57,142 nucleotides of DNA from Bdellovibrionales bacterium (GCA_020630675.1 JAHDIR010000017.1:1-57142), one strand, 5' to 3'. Numbered from the stretch's first letter, positions 37,079 to 46,030 are shown. The notes: generated by a model not told the origin, from the sequence alone. Made by a program: numbers and translations.

Positions 37079-37225
37079 ATGAAATTACTAATAACAATAC
37101 TAATGACTGTGAGCTTTCTTAGTCTCACTGCTTGCGGAGACGACAGCCAAACAGAAACAGGAGCCGCTTCTTCAACTCTTTTCGGAAACTTAGAAATCAC
37201 TTGTGGTTCTGAGTCATGTTTATAA
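37079..37225 (+). CDS. Small lipoprotein (48 aa)
   Basis: The strong SD AGGAGG lies 8 nt before the ATG at 37079. The 48-aa product has a complete signal with lipobox SLTAC (Cys19) followed by GDDSQ. The mature lipopeptide is thus only ~30 residues with two C-terminal cysteines (TCGSESC) that may pair. It is the second gene behind the sigma-54 promoter. Its last codons overlap the SD region of the next gene, so the three are likely co-expressed. It is the size of a typical lysis or signalling lipoprotein, but I assign no function. Confidence 0.68.
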   Translation: MKLLITILMTVSFLSLTACGDDSQTETGAASSTLFGNLEITCGSESCL

Positions 37226-37236
37226 GGGAGGACATC

Positions 37237-38235
37237 ATGAAAAAGAAAATATTTTTAAGCATAGTTTCCGTTTTATCATTTTTCATTGGTCATCAAGGTT
37301 TTGATGCCCCTAACAAAAAGGCCAGTTTAAGTAGCAAAGTCAAGTTTGCCTCATCCATAAATATGGCAATGGCTTCTACTCCTGAAGAGGATGCCGCACA
37401 AATAGCTATTGGTCTTTGGGAGTTTGCCATTGAAAGTAATGGAGGAGATAAGTCTGTGTATGAATTTGTTCAAGAAATTTTAACAGACTTTTCAAATGCC
37501 ATGATTGCTGAAGGGTTTAACACTTGTAGTGATATACCAGTAACAGGTTCAGTTTTGCTCTCTAACTCAAATGTAACTGTTAGCTTCAGTGGTGCTGACA
37601 AACTAGTTCCTAACGGGAGTCAATGGTTGAACTCAGGTAACCTTTATCAAAAAAAAGCAACGGCATCATATGCTGGCAACGAATTTGCTGAAATTCAATA
37701 TGACTGTTCTAACCATACGAATATATATTTCAAATATGACTTTAACACTTTTGCCTCTCATGATCGCATAGCTGAAATTTACATGCAGAAAGGAAGTAAT
37801 GGTTTGCTCAACATCGAGTTACAAACAACTTGTCAAGATCCCGCAAGCTGCGGAACAAAGCAAAACTCTTACCTTTCTTTTCATACTCCTGATGGTAATG
37901 AAATCAAAGTGATTGGCACAAGAACAGAAGTTAACACTACTGATTTAGCTGTTAGTGTTTCCATGCACGGCTTTAAAGATCAAAAAATGGGTGATATTCA
38001 CTTCATGCTTCACACAGATGTTACAAATAATGAAAGCCTAAACCCAGTTAACCCTTCTGTCACAGGTGTATGTGTAGACTTTAACTCTGCCACTTATATT
38101 CCTGCCGGTGGTGCTAGTGACTGTGTTAGCTTAGGAGCTTCAGCAGCAAACACATTAAACAACTCTGAATCAGATGTTTTTGGCTTAACTGACATTCATC
38201 TTTTAACTATCAATGCCTTGAATGTACTATACTAA
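37237..38235 (+). CDS. Secreted protein of unknown function (332 aa), sigma-54 regulon
   Basis: The start chosen is the ATG at 37237, preceded by GGGAGG; an upstream in-frame ATG at 37216 lies inside the lipopeptide gene. It has a signal peptide (MKKKIFLSIVSVLSFFIG) and a helical segment (about 45-95), then a beta-rich region with six or so cysteines (FNTCSD, YDCSN, TTCQDPASCG, GVCVDF, SDCVS) suggesting disulphides. I recognise no family. It is the third gene of the sigma-54 unit and probably its main product. Confidence 0.78.
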   Translation: MKKKIFLSIVSVLSFFIGHQGFDAPNKKASLSSKVKFASSINMAMASTPEEDAAQIAIGLWEFAIESNGGDKSVYEFVQEILTDFSNAMIAEGFNTCSDIPVTGSVLLSNSNVTVSFSGADKLVPNGSQWLNSGNLYQKKATASYAGNEFAEIQYDCSNHTNIYFKYDFNTFASHDRIAEIYMQKGSNGLLNIELQTTCQDPASCGTKQNSYLSFHTPDGNEIKVIGTRTEVNTTDLAVSVSMHGFKDQKMGDIHFMLHTDVTNNESLNPVNPSVTGVCVDFNSATYIPAGGASDCVSLGASAANTLNNSESDVFGLTDIHLLTINALNVLY

Positions 38236-38540
38236 GTTTTATACGAAGCTTTGAGTTTAAGACTTAAAAAATTAAAATAACGAGCAGCAGCCCCCTCAAA
38301 AAATATTGAGGGGGCATTTACATTTCAAAACAAATACCCCCTAACCTATTTTTTTCTAACGTTTTTATTGAAATAAATGACTTATTTAATTTAATACAAA
38401 GAATACTATTGGAGCCTATAAGTACATTTTTTAGCTCAGATAAAATGTACAGCAACGTGCTCATTTCACTAAAATGGCTACCTTACCTGTAAAGGCTGGA
38501 CTATAAGCAAGCTATATCTAGAGGACTATGAGGGGACAGA
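38236..38540. other. Intergenic region with hairpin 38422-38450
   Basis: It contains the terminator above and, further on, a 9-bp inverted repeat GTACATTTT (38422-38430) / AAAATGTAC (38442-38450). That repeat lies about 90 bp before the next gene and could be an operator or leader hairpin. No sigma-54 element was found here. GAGGGGACAG gives the SD for the following gene. Confidence 0.5.
38290..38315 (+). terminator. Terminator after the sigma-54 unit
   Basis: A 10-bp GC-rich perfect stem GCCCCCTCAA/TTGAGGGGGC with a 6-nt loop, 55 bp past the stop of the 332-aa secreted protein. The following ATTTACATTTC is only partly U-rich, but stem strength and position support termination. Confidence 0.75.
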
Positions 38541-39518
38541 ATGATTTTTTTACAGTTTATAATTTTATTTTTTATCTTTAGCCCTCAACTATCCTACGCC
38601 AAATCATCTCGTGTTCTTGAAAAAGATGAGATTGTGAACATAAACTCGCTCAACTCAATAGCTTTAAAAAAAGGAACAAAAATTAGTTATCATGAAAATG
38701 GTCATATCCATCATATTTTCACAACATCCTACCCTTTGGAAGTCACTCAATGGTTAACACAAGCAGGAGAGCAATACCCTCTTTTTTGTGGAGTGAATGC
38801 TTTTGACTCCACAGGTTCGAACGGTTACGCATTAATTTCTTTTTACCCCTCGGGGGAATATAACCGTGGTTGTCACGCCTCTAGAACTTTTCCAATAACA
38901 ATAGGTCACTTAAATTTAGTCATTAGCTTAGGTTCTGAACTTCAACTTTTTCCTGACGGAAAACCTGCCTATATTAAGTCGGTCATGGAAGGCAGTGTTT
39001 CTGTTAAAAATAACTCCTTTCAAATAAAACCAAGATCAGAGGTCCAACTTCACAAAAATGGTGAAATTTATGTGTTTACTCCCCTAGCCCAACAGTCTAT
39101 TCAAAGCCTGTCACCAATTGAAGGTCTTTACATCACCCAAATCAGCCCTGAAAAAGCTATCTATTTATTTAACAACGGTTATATTTCCCAAGCAAACTTA
39201 GCCAAAAATTATTTAGTGGATGATATTTCCCTACCAGAAGGGTCACAAGTGGCTTTCAATAATGACCAAGAAAACCTTTATATTTGGGGAGCCTTGCTGC
39301 CTGATAGTGTTATAATTACAAGCCTTGAGGGATATTCATTAAAAACAAAAAATATTAAATTTAACGAAAACTCTGTTCTTGAGGGCCTTGAAGTTGAAAA
39401 TAATTTTGAGTTTACAAACCCTGAGTCACAAAAGAATATTCCCGTTGAAGCAGGAGACCTCGTTTATCTCGATGAAAAAAGAAAAATAACAAAAATTGAA
39501 TTTAGGGTGGCTCGTTAG
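38541..39518 (+). CDS. Secreted protein with NG-turn beta repeats
   Basis: 325 aa with a signal peptide (cleaved near SYA) and an SD of GAGGGGA. Along the protein a short beta-turn unit recurs, hydrophobic-x-hydrophobic followed by NG, SG or DG and a short strand: YHENGHIHHI, FYPSGEYNRG, LFPDGKPAYI, LHKNGEIYVF, LFNNGYISQA and YLDEKRKITKI. This recalls MORN/YwqK-like strands but the match is not formal. Only two cysteines are seen. A periplasmic or surface location is likely; the function is unknown. It converges with the DUF366-like gene. Confidence 0.7.
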   Translation: MIFLQFIILFFIFSPQLSYAKSSRVLEKDEIVNINSLNSIALKKGTKISYHENGHIHHIFTTSYPLEVTQWLTQAGEQYPLFCGVNAFDSTGSNGYALISFYPSGEYNRGCHASRTFPITIGHLNLVISLGSELQLFPDGKPAYIKSVMEGSVSVKNNSFQIKPRSEVQLHKNGEIYVFTPLAQQSIQSLSPIEGLYITQISPEKAIYLFNNGYISQANLAKNYLVDDISLPEGSQVAFNNDQENLYIWGALLPDSVIITSLEGYSLKTKNIKFNENSVLEGLEVENNFEFTNPESQKNIPVEAGDLVYLDEKRKITKIEFRVAR

Positions 39519-39527
39519 CTTATATTG

Positions 39528-40097
39528 CTACCTGACCCATTTTACTTTCTGTGTGGCTCGAATCATGCTATCCACTTCATCACAAAAAATCGACATCATA
39601 TCATTGGCTGTGCTCTTAGGGTTTAGTTCTAGTTCTTGTAAGCTGAGGGTTGGGACTGGAGCGCCTAAACCATCTACATTTATTGCAAAGTGAATCAAAC
39701 TTGAAGAGGGGCTTTGCGTGGCTATACTAATATTCAACTTTTTATTTTTAAAATAAATATCATCCCCTGACCTTACAAGATGATGAGAAATTTCTTTTAT
39801 TTTTGATTTAGCTTGAATGTACGAAACTAGGTTTTCAGCAAAAAGGCGTTGTAAACAAACGGCTGAAAATAACTGAACATCAAACTTTTCAATAATAAAG
39901 TGAAGCATATTATCTGCTTTTATTTCAGCCCCAGCAAGAACATCCTCACCGTCGACCATATGATCTAAAGACACATTACAAGGGCCCACCCATGATAGAA
40001 TTGAATCGCCCAAAACACCATTTTGCAAATAGCAAAACAAGGAACGGAGCTGGCTTCCGTTGTAACTAATATTTAAATCTGACCATATCTTTTTCAT
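39528..40097 (-). CDS. DUF366 family protein
   Basis: 189 aa, no signal peptide, so cytosolic. The pattern matches my memory of DUF366, a family known mainly in archaea and scattered bacteria: YNGSQLRS near the start, GDSILSWVGPCNVSLDHMVD, a central MLHFIIEKFDVQL, DDIYFKNKKLNISIAT, and HFAINVDGLGAPVPT. The biochemical role is unknown. It stands alone on the minus strand between two secreted-protein genes. queC lies 2.5 kb to the right, too far to imply an operon. Confidence 0.72.
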   Translation of the reverse strand: MKKIWSDLNISYNGSQLRSLFCYLQNGVLGDSILSWVGPCNVSLDHMVDGEDVLAGAEIKADNMLHFIIEKFDVQLFSAVCLQRLFAENLVSYIQAKSKIKEISHHLVRSGDDIYFKNKKLNISIATQSPSSSLIHFAINVDGLGAPVPTLSLQELELNPKSTANDMMSIFCDEVDSMIRATQKVKWVR

Positions 40098-40323
40098 AAC
40101 TTTAATAACATAGACAACTTTACTAACTAGCTCAACAGTAAAGGGCTTGAATAGGCTTTCTTTTATTAAACTAATACTAGCAATAAGATTTTTAAAAATA
40201 AGATGTCAAATTTACAAAGTAAAAGGCCTCACCTTGAAAAAAATACCTTTTTTTGCTAAATGAGATCTGCAAAACCAACCTGATATCCCCCCTTTGATTT
40301 TTATCTTATCTTTAGGAGCAAAT

Positions 40324-42492
40324 ATGTTTTGTCGTTGCTTTATTTTATTCTTTTTATGGTTTACAGCTTTAATTTCTGTCCAAGCAGGAGTTCCCTACCT
40401 AAAGTCTGGAAGCTTTAAAGCAGTGCCTTACGAACTGAACAACAAATCTGATTCTCTTTTTTTAGACCCCTCGGTAACACCAATGATTGGCCCAGGGTGT
40501 TTTGGCTTTTTCGCCTTACGAGTTGACTTTGCAGCTGGTTATAAAAGCTACGCTACAAACACATCTGACTTTAAAGTTTACAACTTAAGTGCAAACAAAA
40601 ACAAATCTGTAAGCTCTGTCACTCGTGAAATGGAGTTTGATTTTTATTTCTCTGGCACCACCATGGTTATTCAAGGGCTTTGGCAAGAAAAGGCATATCT
40701 CATTGAGGTTTACTCAAAACAACTTAATAAATCTAACTTAATTTCTGGTTGGGCAAATGTAACTTGCAATTATTTCGAAGAAACTGGAATTGCCTATGAC
40801 CCTGCTGGGGCTCCTAACAATACGGGCACTGGTCAAACAGCTGCGAGTAATTCACTACGTGATGCCGGTTTTGGTCAAAGTTCATCTAGTTATGGCGGAA
40901 GCGGTAACAGTGACTCCGACAATGATAACAATAGCTCTAACTCATCACAAAACTCTGGCTCAAGTAAGCCAGACAATATGCCTCAAGAGGTTTACGACTA
41001 CCTACGTGCGGCTGCAGATCATTCTATCGGAATACCTTCTCCTGAAGACATTCAAGGAATGACCGTCGAAGAAATTCCTACACCATGGACTAGAGACCAG
41101 TATGTAATTACCGACAGTCTAGGAACTGTTGAAATCACCGTGACAATGCCTGGTTTTTTCTCTAGCAACGCGATTGTTTCGACAATGTCAAACCATCCCC
41201 TAACCAACGAGTTACAAGCCGACACTGTGCGAATTAACGATGAATTGGACACAACAAGAGTTTTCACAGTTCAACGTGCCAACTGGGACACCGGTGATGT
41301 TGAAGAAGAAACGTTTCAAATAGACCATACTAGCTTGTCTGAACCTTTTAAGGATATAATTGATGACGCTACTTTCACGATGGGTGAGCCTCGCGAATAT
41401 ATATCCGACGAATACGAACAGTTTATAATTAACAACAGATCTCGTTATTCAGTCGTTGGAGCCGCTGAGGTTTCTGATGATTTAACTCTAAAAAACTTTG
41501 TCATTAAAAGACATTCAGTCACTGCGGCCGAAGTTCTCTGGGACCACCCTGAAACAACTCACCTAATAAGCCGTATCGAGTTTTATTGGAACTCTGTTAA
41601 TGATATATCGATAAAAAAAGGTGAGCAAAATCTTGGCTTAGCAAAAAGTGTATGGGTTTCTGGCCTACCCAACAACCAAAGAGTCAATGGGGTTATTAGT
41701 GTACACGGTAAAGATGAATCTGTGAGAACTGTCAAAGTTTCAATTCCAGCCTTTACTGGAGCCCCTGACACTACACCAACTAAACCAAGCGCTGATAATT
41801 TTTTTGATCAAGGTAGCTTGCCAAATAACTTACCTTCTGGTGAAGAAGATAATCAACCAAACAGTAGTGGAATAGAATTAAGGCATGAGAAACACAGCTC
41901 TAATACCATTGAGTTGTTTTGGAGTAACGCTGACTTAAAATACGATAAAGTTCATTTTGAGTGGTTAAGTCACGATTCAAACACCAAAGGTCCCGAACCC
42001 TGGAGTCAAAACCACTCAGCAAGTTCGTTCATTACGAACATAGATGGTTTAGATAAGGGTGCTACTATTAAGCTTACTTTCAAAAATAACGGTTCAAACG
42101 TTAAAACTGTGAGCTATGAGATCAGTGGAACATCAACTTCGAGTTCAAGCCATACCTCGGTTCCTGTTACCACACCGCCATCGCAACCATCAACGACAGT
42201 ATCTAAACTCTTAAGTGGACTTACCTTTAGCAATTATGGCCCAAATTTTGGGGAAGCTGTTTGGCAAAAACCAAATGTTGCTTACAACAAAGTAGAAGTG
42301 ACTTGGCATAATAGTGATGGAACCACATTACCACAACTCCCCATAAAAGAGAGTGCGACCAGTGCAATGATTTATGGAATCACTGGGCCAATCAAGGATG
42401 GTTCCATTTCGGTTGTTTTAAAAATGAACGATGTGACTGTTGCACAGGGCAAGTTAGACTTATCTAACCCCTTTGCCCCGTACTACCAATAA
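40324..42492 (+). CDS. Large secreted protein with Fn3-like repeats
   Basis: 722 aa from the ATG at 40324 (SD AGGAG); an earlier in-frame ATG at 40294 lacks an SD. A signal peptide (about 1-24) precedes an N-terminal beta domain (25-150), then a Ser/Asn/Gly-rich low-complexity linker (about 165-225). Three C-terminal units of about 90 residues resemble Fn3 or Ig-like folds, recognisable by AAEVLWDHPE, TIELFWSNAD and GEAVWQKPN at equivalent strands. Pro/Thr/Ser linkers join them. It is probably a surface or adhesion-type protein. No family is recognised. Confidence 0.72.
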   Translation: MFCRCFILFFLWFTALISVQAGVPYLKSGSFKAVPYELNNKSDSLFLDPSVTPMIGPGCFGFFALRVDFAAGYKSYATNTSDFKVYNLSANKNKSVSSVTREMEFDFYFSGTTMVIQGLWQEKAYLIEVYSKQLNKSNLISGWANVTCNYFEETGIAYDPAGAPNNTGTGQTAASNSLRDAGFGQSSSSYGGSGNSDSDNDNNSSNSSQNSGSSKPDNMPQEVYDYLRAAADHSIGIPSPEDIQGMTVEEIPTPWTRDQYVITDSLGTVEITVTMPGFFSSNAIVSTMSNHPLTNELQADTVRINDELDTTRVFTVQRANWDTGDVEEETFQIDHTSLSEPFKDIIDDATFTMGEPREYISDEYEQFIINNRSRYSVVGAAEVSDDLTLKNFVIKRHSVTAAEVLWDHPETTHLISRIEFYWNSVNDISIKKGEQNLGLAKSVWVSGLPNNQRVNGVISVHGKDESVRTVKVSIPAFTGAPDTTPTKPSADNFFDQGSLPNNLPSGEEDNQPNSSGIELRHEKHSSNTIELFWSNADLKYDKVHFEWLSHDSNTKGPEPWSQNHSASSFITNIDGLDKGATIKLTFKNNGSNVKTVSYEISGTSTSSSSHTSVPVTTPPSQPSTTVSKLLSGLTFSNYGPNFGEAVWQKPNVAYNKVEVTWHNSDGTTLPQLPIKESATSAMIYGITGPIKDGSISVVLKMNDVTVAQGKLDLSNPFAPYYQ

Positions 42493-42503
42493 AAACTTAA
42501 AGG

Positions 42504-42530
42504 CTGATTTGTTTAAAATAAACAAACCAG
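42504..42530. terminator. Possible bidirectional terminator
   Basis: TTTGTTTA-AAA-TAAACAAA (42508-42526) is extended by CTG/CAG. It lies between the convergent Fn3-like gene and queC. The stem is AT-rich and the flanking T-runs are short, so confidence is limited. Confidence 0.4.
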
Positions 42531-42561
42531 TACTCATTATTTATTTAAAAAAAAGTATTTT

Positions 42562-43221
42562 TTAGTGACAAGCCGCTAAAAAGCGCTGACAAGATTCGCA
42601 CTGACCACAAATTTTTTCCCCAGAAAAATAACAAGGCCATAGATCTGAAAAATCAATGGCCATTTTTTTTCCACGCATTACAATTTCTTTTTTATTTAAA
42701 TTTTGAGTGTAAGACTTTACTTTTACTTGATTTCTTGTGGAGTATGTTAAAGAGGTGTTTATCGATTGTATAAACTCAACAGAGTTATCAGGAAAGGTCG
42801 CAGCCTCTTCTTTATTAAACCCTACAATAATATAATCGGCCTTAAGTTCTTCAGCAAAGCAGGCGGCTACATTAATAAAAAGTCCATTTCTATTGCTCAC
42901 CCAAACTGATTTTGCCGACTCATGCGAGACTTCTAATGAGGATATATCTACATTTTCGTTGGTAGGGATTTGACTGTCACTACTCACAAGAGAGCTTGTA
43001 GCCATATTAGCTAACCAAGGTAAGGCGATCACCTTATGATTAAGGTTCAGTTTTTTACAAAGAAGAGCCGACTTTTCTTTTTCTTTCAGAAAGGCTTTTT
43101 GTCCATAGTCAAAAGTGATGACCAATTTTATATCTAACTCTTCAACAGCCTGATAAAGATTCACGGAAGAGTCTAATCCGGAGGAAAGTAAAACAATGGC
43201 ACTTTCTTGTTTTTGATTCAA
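42562..43221 (-). CDS. queC: 7-cyano-7-deazaguanine synthase
   Basis: 219 aa. The PP-loop ATP pyrophosphatase motif SSGLDSS (13-19) is near the start, with the characteristic VSNRNGLFINVAACFAEE and GFNKEEAATFPDNS. A C-terminal zinc cluster CGQCESCQRF follows, with an earlier Cys. It converts CDG to preQ0 in queuosine synthesis. It overlaps recJ by 4 nt. tgt and queA are 5 kb upstream on the same strand; queD, queE and queF are not in the window. Confidence 0.95.
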   Translation of the reverse strand: MNQKQESAIVLLSSGLDSSVNLYQAVEELDIKLVITFDYGQKAFLKEKEKSALLCKKLNLNHKVIALPWLANMATSSLVSSDSQIPTNENVDISSLEVSHESAKSVWVSNRNGLFINVAACFAEELKADYIIVGFNKEEAATFPDNSVEFIQSINTSLTYSTRNQVKVKSYTQNLNKKEIVMRGKKMAIDFSDLWPCYFSGEKICGQCESCQRFLAACH

Positions 43222-44960
43222 AATTTAAACTCCTTTATCATTAGCTGCAAAGTTTCTCGGCCGGCAAAATAATTAGCCTGAGCTTCGACTAAAGCTTCTA
43301 TGGGCTTAGATAACAAAAGGTCAAGCTGCTCAGTTTTAATCCAAGGTGAAAACCAAATAGAAGGTATTGTTTTTTTTGTCACCCCAGATTGTAAATTTAA
43401 CCTTAGGTGCCCTCCTTTTAAAACTTTATAGCTTTCAAGAACAGCTCCCGTTAGTTTGTAAATGGGATCCTCAAAGCTCACACCAAAAGGCTCTATTTTT
43501 TTTAGCCAAGGTATATAGTCAGGAGTAAAGTCATCAATACTAGCTTCTAAATCATAATAGCCCACCACCTCAACTTCAGGGCCAGCACTATCACTATCAA
43601 ATTGGTCAAAATACTGTTTAAGCTGAATTAAAAACTCTTCTAGGCGTTCGGCTTTTAACCTGAAGCCTGCCGCAGGAGCATGACCGCCAAACTCTTCTAA
43701 AACCCCAGTGCAAGCTTCTAAAGCTAAAACTAAATTGATACTTGAGTTTTTAGGAATTCTTGCACTTCCCGTTATAAAATCACCCTTAATAGAGCCCACA
43801 AAAGAGGGTTTGCCATCACTTTGCGATAAACGTGTGGCGACTAAACCCACAACGCCTTGGTGAAAGTCTTCTGAGGCCGCTAAAATAAAACTTTCTTCAG
43901 AAAAAGTAAGAGCAATTTCCTCGGCTTCGGTCAAAGCTTGATCTTGTAGCTTTATTCGTAGTTGATTATTACTAATCACCTCAGAAACCAGTTGCCCGGC
44001 TTGAACAGCATCTTGCTCATTAAAAATATCTAGGGGCAAAATACCTTTTTCTAGACGACTAAGAGCATTTAGCTTAGGGGCAAAGCGAATGGCGACATCT
44101 TGACTAGAAAGACTGGGTTTATCTTTTAATTTAAGCTCTTTTAATAATGAGCTTAAACCTGGGCGCTTTGTTTTTTGTAGCTCTAACAACCCATATTTAA
44201 ATAAAACTCTGTTTTCTTCTACCAAGGGAACCAGGTCTGTTAATGTTCCTATGGTAAATAAATCCAGTAAAGATTTTAAATTCACAGAGTTAGGCAAGCC
44301 CATTTCTGAAAACTTTAATTTTAAAGCCATAATAAAGTAAAACCCTACACCACATCCACACAGGTGCCCCAGGCCAGATTCACATGTTCCTTTATTAGGG
44401 TTCACTACGGCCAAAGCATCAGGAAGCTCTTTTTTAGGCAAATGATGATCAGTAATTACAACATCAATACCAAGCTCATTTGCTTTATTGACAGCCTCAA
44501 CTGCGGTGATACCAACATCAACCGTAATGATGAGGCTGACTCCTTGTTTATGAAGAGCTTCAACAGCATGCTCATGAAACCCATAGCCTTCTGTTAACCT
44601 TTTAGGCTGATATAACACCAAGTCTGCATAGCCTAATTGTTGTAAACCATGGTTCAGTAAGGCCACACCAGAACTACCATCAAGGTCAAAGTCACCGTAA
44701 ATACAAATTTTCTCATTATTATTATAGGCCTGAAAAAAACGCTCTCTGGCTTTATCCATACCATCTATTTTAAGGGGGTGAGTTAGGTCTTGTAGGCTCG
44801 GGTTGATCAATACGTCAACTTTTTCTTGAGAGTCAATACCGCGAGATTTTAATAATGACCATAAAAGAAACGGCATACTATAAGGGTTTGTTGCTTGTGA
44901 TTGCTCTAAATTTGGTTTTGGTTGCCAGTGATTTGCCAAAAAATGTTCTCCCCAATACAT
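43218..44960 (-). CDS. recJ: Single-stranded-DNA exonuclease RecJ
   Basis: 580 aa from the ATG at 44960 (a TTG one codon earlier is also possible; no SD is visible). DHH phosphoesterase motifs: IYGDFDLDGSSGVALL (motif I), IITVDVGITAVE, TDHHLPKKELPDALAVVNP (the DHH), and LCGCGVGFYFIMAL. The DHHA1 motif GGHAPAAGFRL follows, then an OB-like C-terminal domain. It degrades ssDNA 5' to 3' in RecF-type repair and mismatch repair. Its start lies only ~16 nt past the secF terminator. It overlaps queC by 4 nt. Confidence 0.95.
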   Translation of the reverse strand: MYWGEHFLANHWQPKPNLEQSQATNPYSMPFLLWSLLKSRGIDSQEKVDVLINPSLQDLTHPLKIDGMDKARERFFQAYNNNEKICIYGDFDLDGSSGVALLNHGLQQLGYADLVLYQPKRLTEGYGFHEHAVEALHKQGVSLIITVDVGITAVEAVNKANELGIDVVITDHHLPKKELPDALAVVNPNKGTCESGLGHLCGCGVGFYFIMALKLKFSEMGLPNSVNLKSLLDLFTIGTLTDLVPLVEENRVLFKYGLLELQKTKRPGLSSLLKELKLKDKPSLSSQDVAIRFAPKLNALSRLEKGILPLDIFNEQDAVQAGQLVSEVISNNQLRIKLQDQALTEAEEIALTFSEESFILAASEDFHQGVVGLVATRLSQSDGKPSFVGSIKGDFITGSARIPKNSSINLVLALEACTGVLEEFGGHAPAAGFRLKAERLEEFLIQLKQYFDQFDSDSAGPEVEVVGYYDLEASIDDFTPDYIPWLKKIEPFGVSFEDPIYKLTGAVLESYKVLKGGHLRLNLQSGVTKKTIPSIWFSPWIKTEQLDLLLSKPIEALVEAQANYFAGRETLQLMIKEFKF

Positions 44961-44975
44961 CAATTTATATAAAAG

Positions 44976-44997
44976 AAAGGGGCCAGAAAGCCCCTTT
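44976..44997 (-). terminator. Terminator after secF
   Basis: An 8-bp perfect stem AAAGGGGC/GCCCCTTT (44976-44983 with 44990-44997), loop CAGAAA. On the minus strand it is followed by CTTTTAT and on the plus strand by TAATCTT. It lies between the secF stop (45043) and the recJ start. Confidence 0.8.
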
Positions 44998-45042
44998 TAA
45001 TCTTATTCTATTTAACTAACTTATATAAACAAATTTTAAAAA

Positions 45043-46020
45043 CTAAGCCTTAGCTTTGGTTAAGCTTTTTGCTTCACTTTTATTTTGAATAAAATCAGCT
45101 AGTAACACCAAAGGAGATGCAATGTAAATAGAAGAGAATGTACCAACAATTACACCAATGGCTAAAGTGAAAGCAAAGTCTTTAATTACACCACCGGCCA
45201 AGAAATACATGGCGGCAACAGCCAATAAAGTGGTAATAGAGGTTAAAAGTGTTCTTGATAAAACATCGTTAATCGACTTATTAATGAGGTCTTTAAAGTT
45301 CATTCGTTTAATGTTTTCTACGTTTTCTCTAATTCTATCAAAAGTGACAATTGTATCGTTCAAAGAGTAACCAATGATCGTAAGAATAGCAGCCATTGTT
45401 TGTACATTCACTTCACGGCCAAACAAAGAGTAAATTCCTAATGTGATAATGGCGTCATGAAATAAGCAAAACACAGCTCCGGGAGCAAATTTGTAATCAA
45501 ACCTTAACCCAACATAAACTAAAATCATTAGTAAGCTGTATAAAACCGCCAGCATTCCATTTTTCTTCAATTCGTTTCCGATTTGAGGGCCAACGCTATC
45601 CACACGTCTGATTTTTGCTCCTGCCCCAGAAAATGTTTGCCCTAAGCCAGTCGTGACTTTACTAATCATTGCGTTAATGAGTTGGTTGGTTTCTTTTTCA
45701 GTGGCACCTTGGATAGATTCTAAACGAATAAGATATTCATTGTTTTCACCAAAGGACTGAACAGAGGCCCCTTTATAACCCATATCAGCCGTAAATTGGC
45801 GAACTTTTGAAACATCCACCGGAGTTTCAAATTGAACCTGAACTTCCGTTCCACCGGCAAAATCAATTCCGTAGTTAAAACCTTTTTGAGAAATAACGAC
45901 CAAACAAATAACAATGATAACCGCAGAAACTGCGGCCACTGGTTTTGCGTAATCCATAAAGCGAAAACGCCCTTGGTTTTTATTGGTAGCTTTTGAACTT
46001 GTGTTTTCTTTTTTAGACAT
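45043..46020 (-). CDS. secF: Protein-export membrane protein SecF
   Basis: 325 aa. TM1 (about 29-48) is followed by the SecF signature FNYGIDFAGGTEVQVQFE, a small periplasmic P1-like domain, then five C-terminal membrane helices with RVDSVGPQIG, NDTIVTFDRIREN and the Sec_GG region. It pairs with SecD to pull translocating proteins using the proton motive force. It lies 10 bp after secD. A terminator follows. Confidence 0.97.
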   Translation of the reverse strand: MSKKENTSSKATNKNQGRFRFMDYAKPVAAVSAVIIVICLVVISQKGFNYGIDFAGGTEVQVQFETPVDVSKVRQFTADMGYKGASVQSFGENNEYLIRLESIQGATEKETNQLINAMISKVTTGLGQTFSGAGAKIRRVDSVGPQIGNELKKNGMLAVLYSLLMILVYVGLRFDYKFAPGAVFCLFHDAIITLGIYSLFGREVNVQTMAAILTIIGYSLNDTIVTFDRIRENVENIKRMNFKDLINKSINDVLSRTLLTSITTLLAVAAMYFLAGGVIKDFAFTLAIGVIVGTFSSIYIASPLVLLADFIQNKSEAKSLTKAKA

Positions 46021-46030
46021 AAATTAACCC

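Noticed and set aside
31456-38235. Classical FecI-type ECF sigma partner for the FecR protein
   Set aside because: No ECF sigma gene in the section and the FecR protein is a lipoprotein without a cytoplasmic tail.
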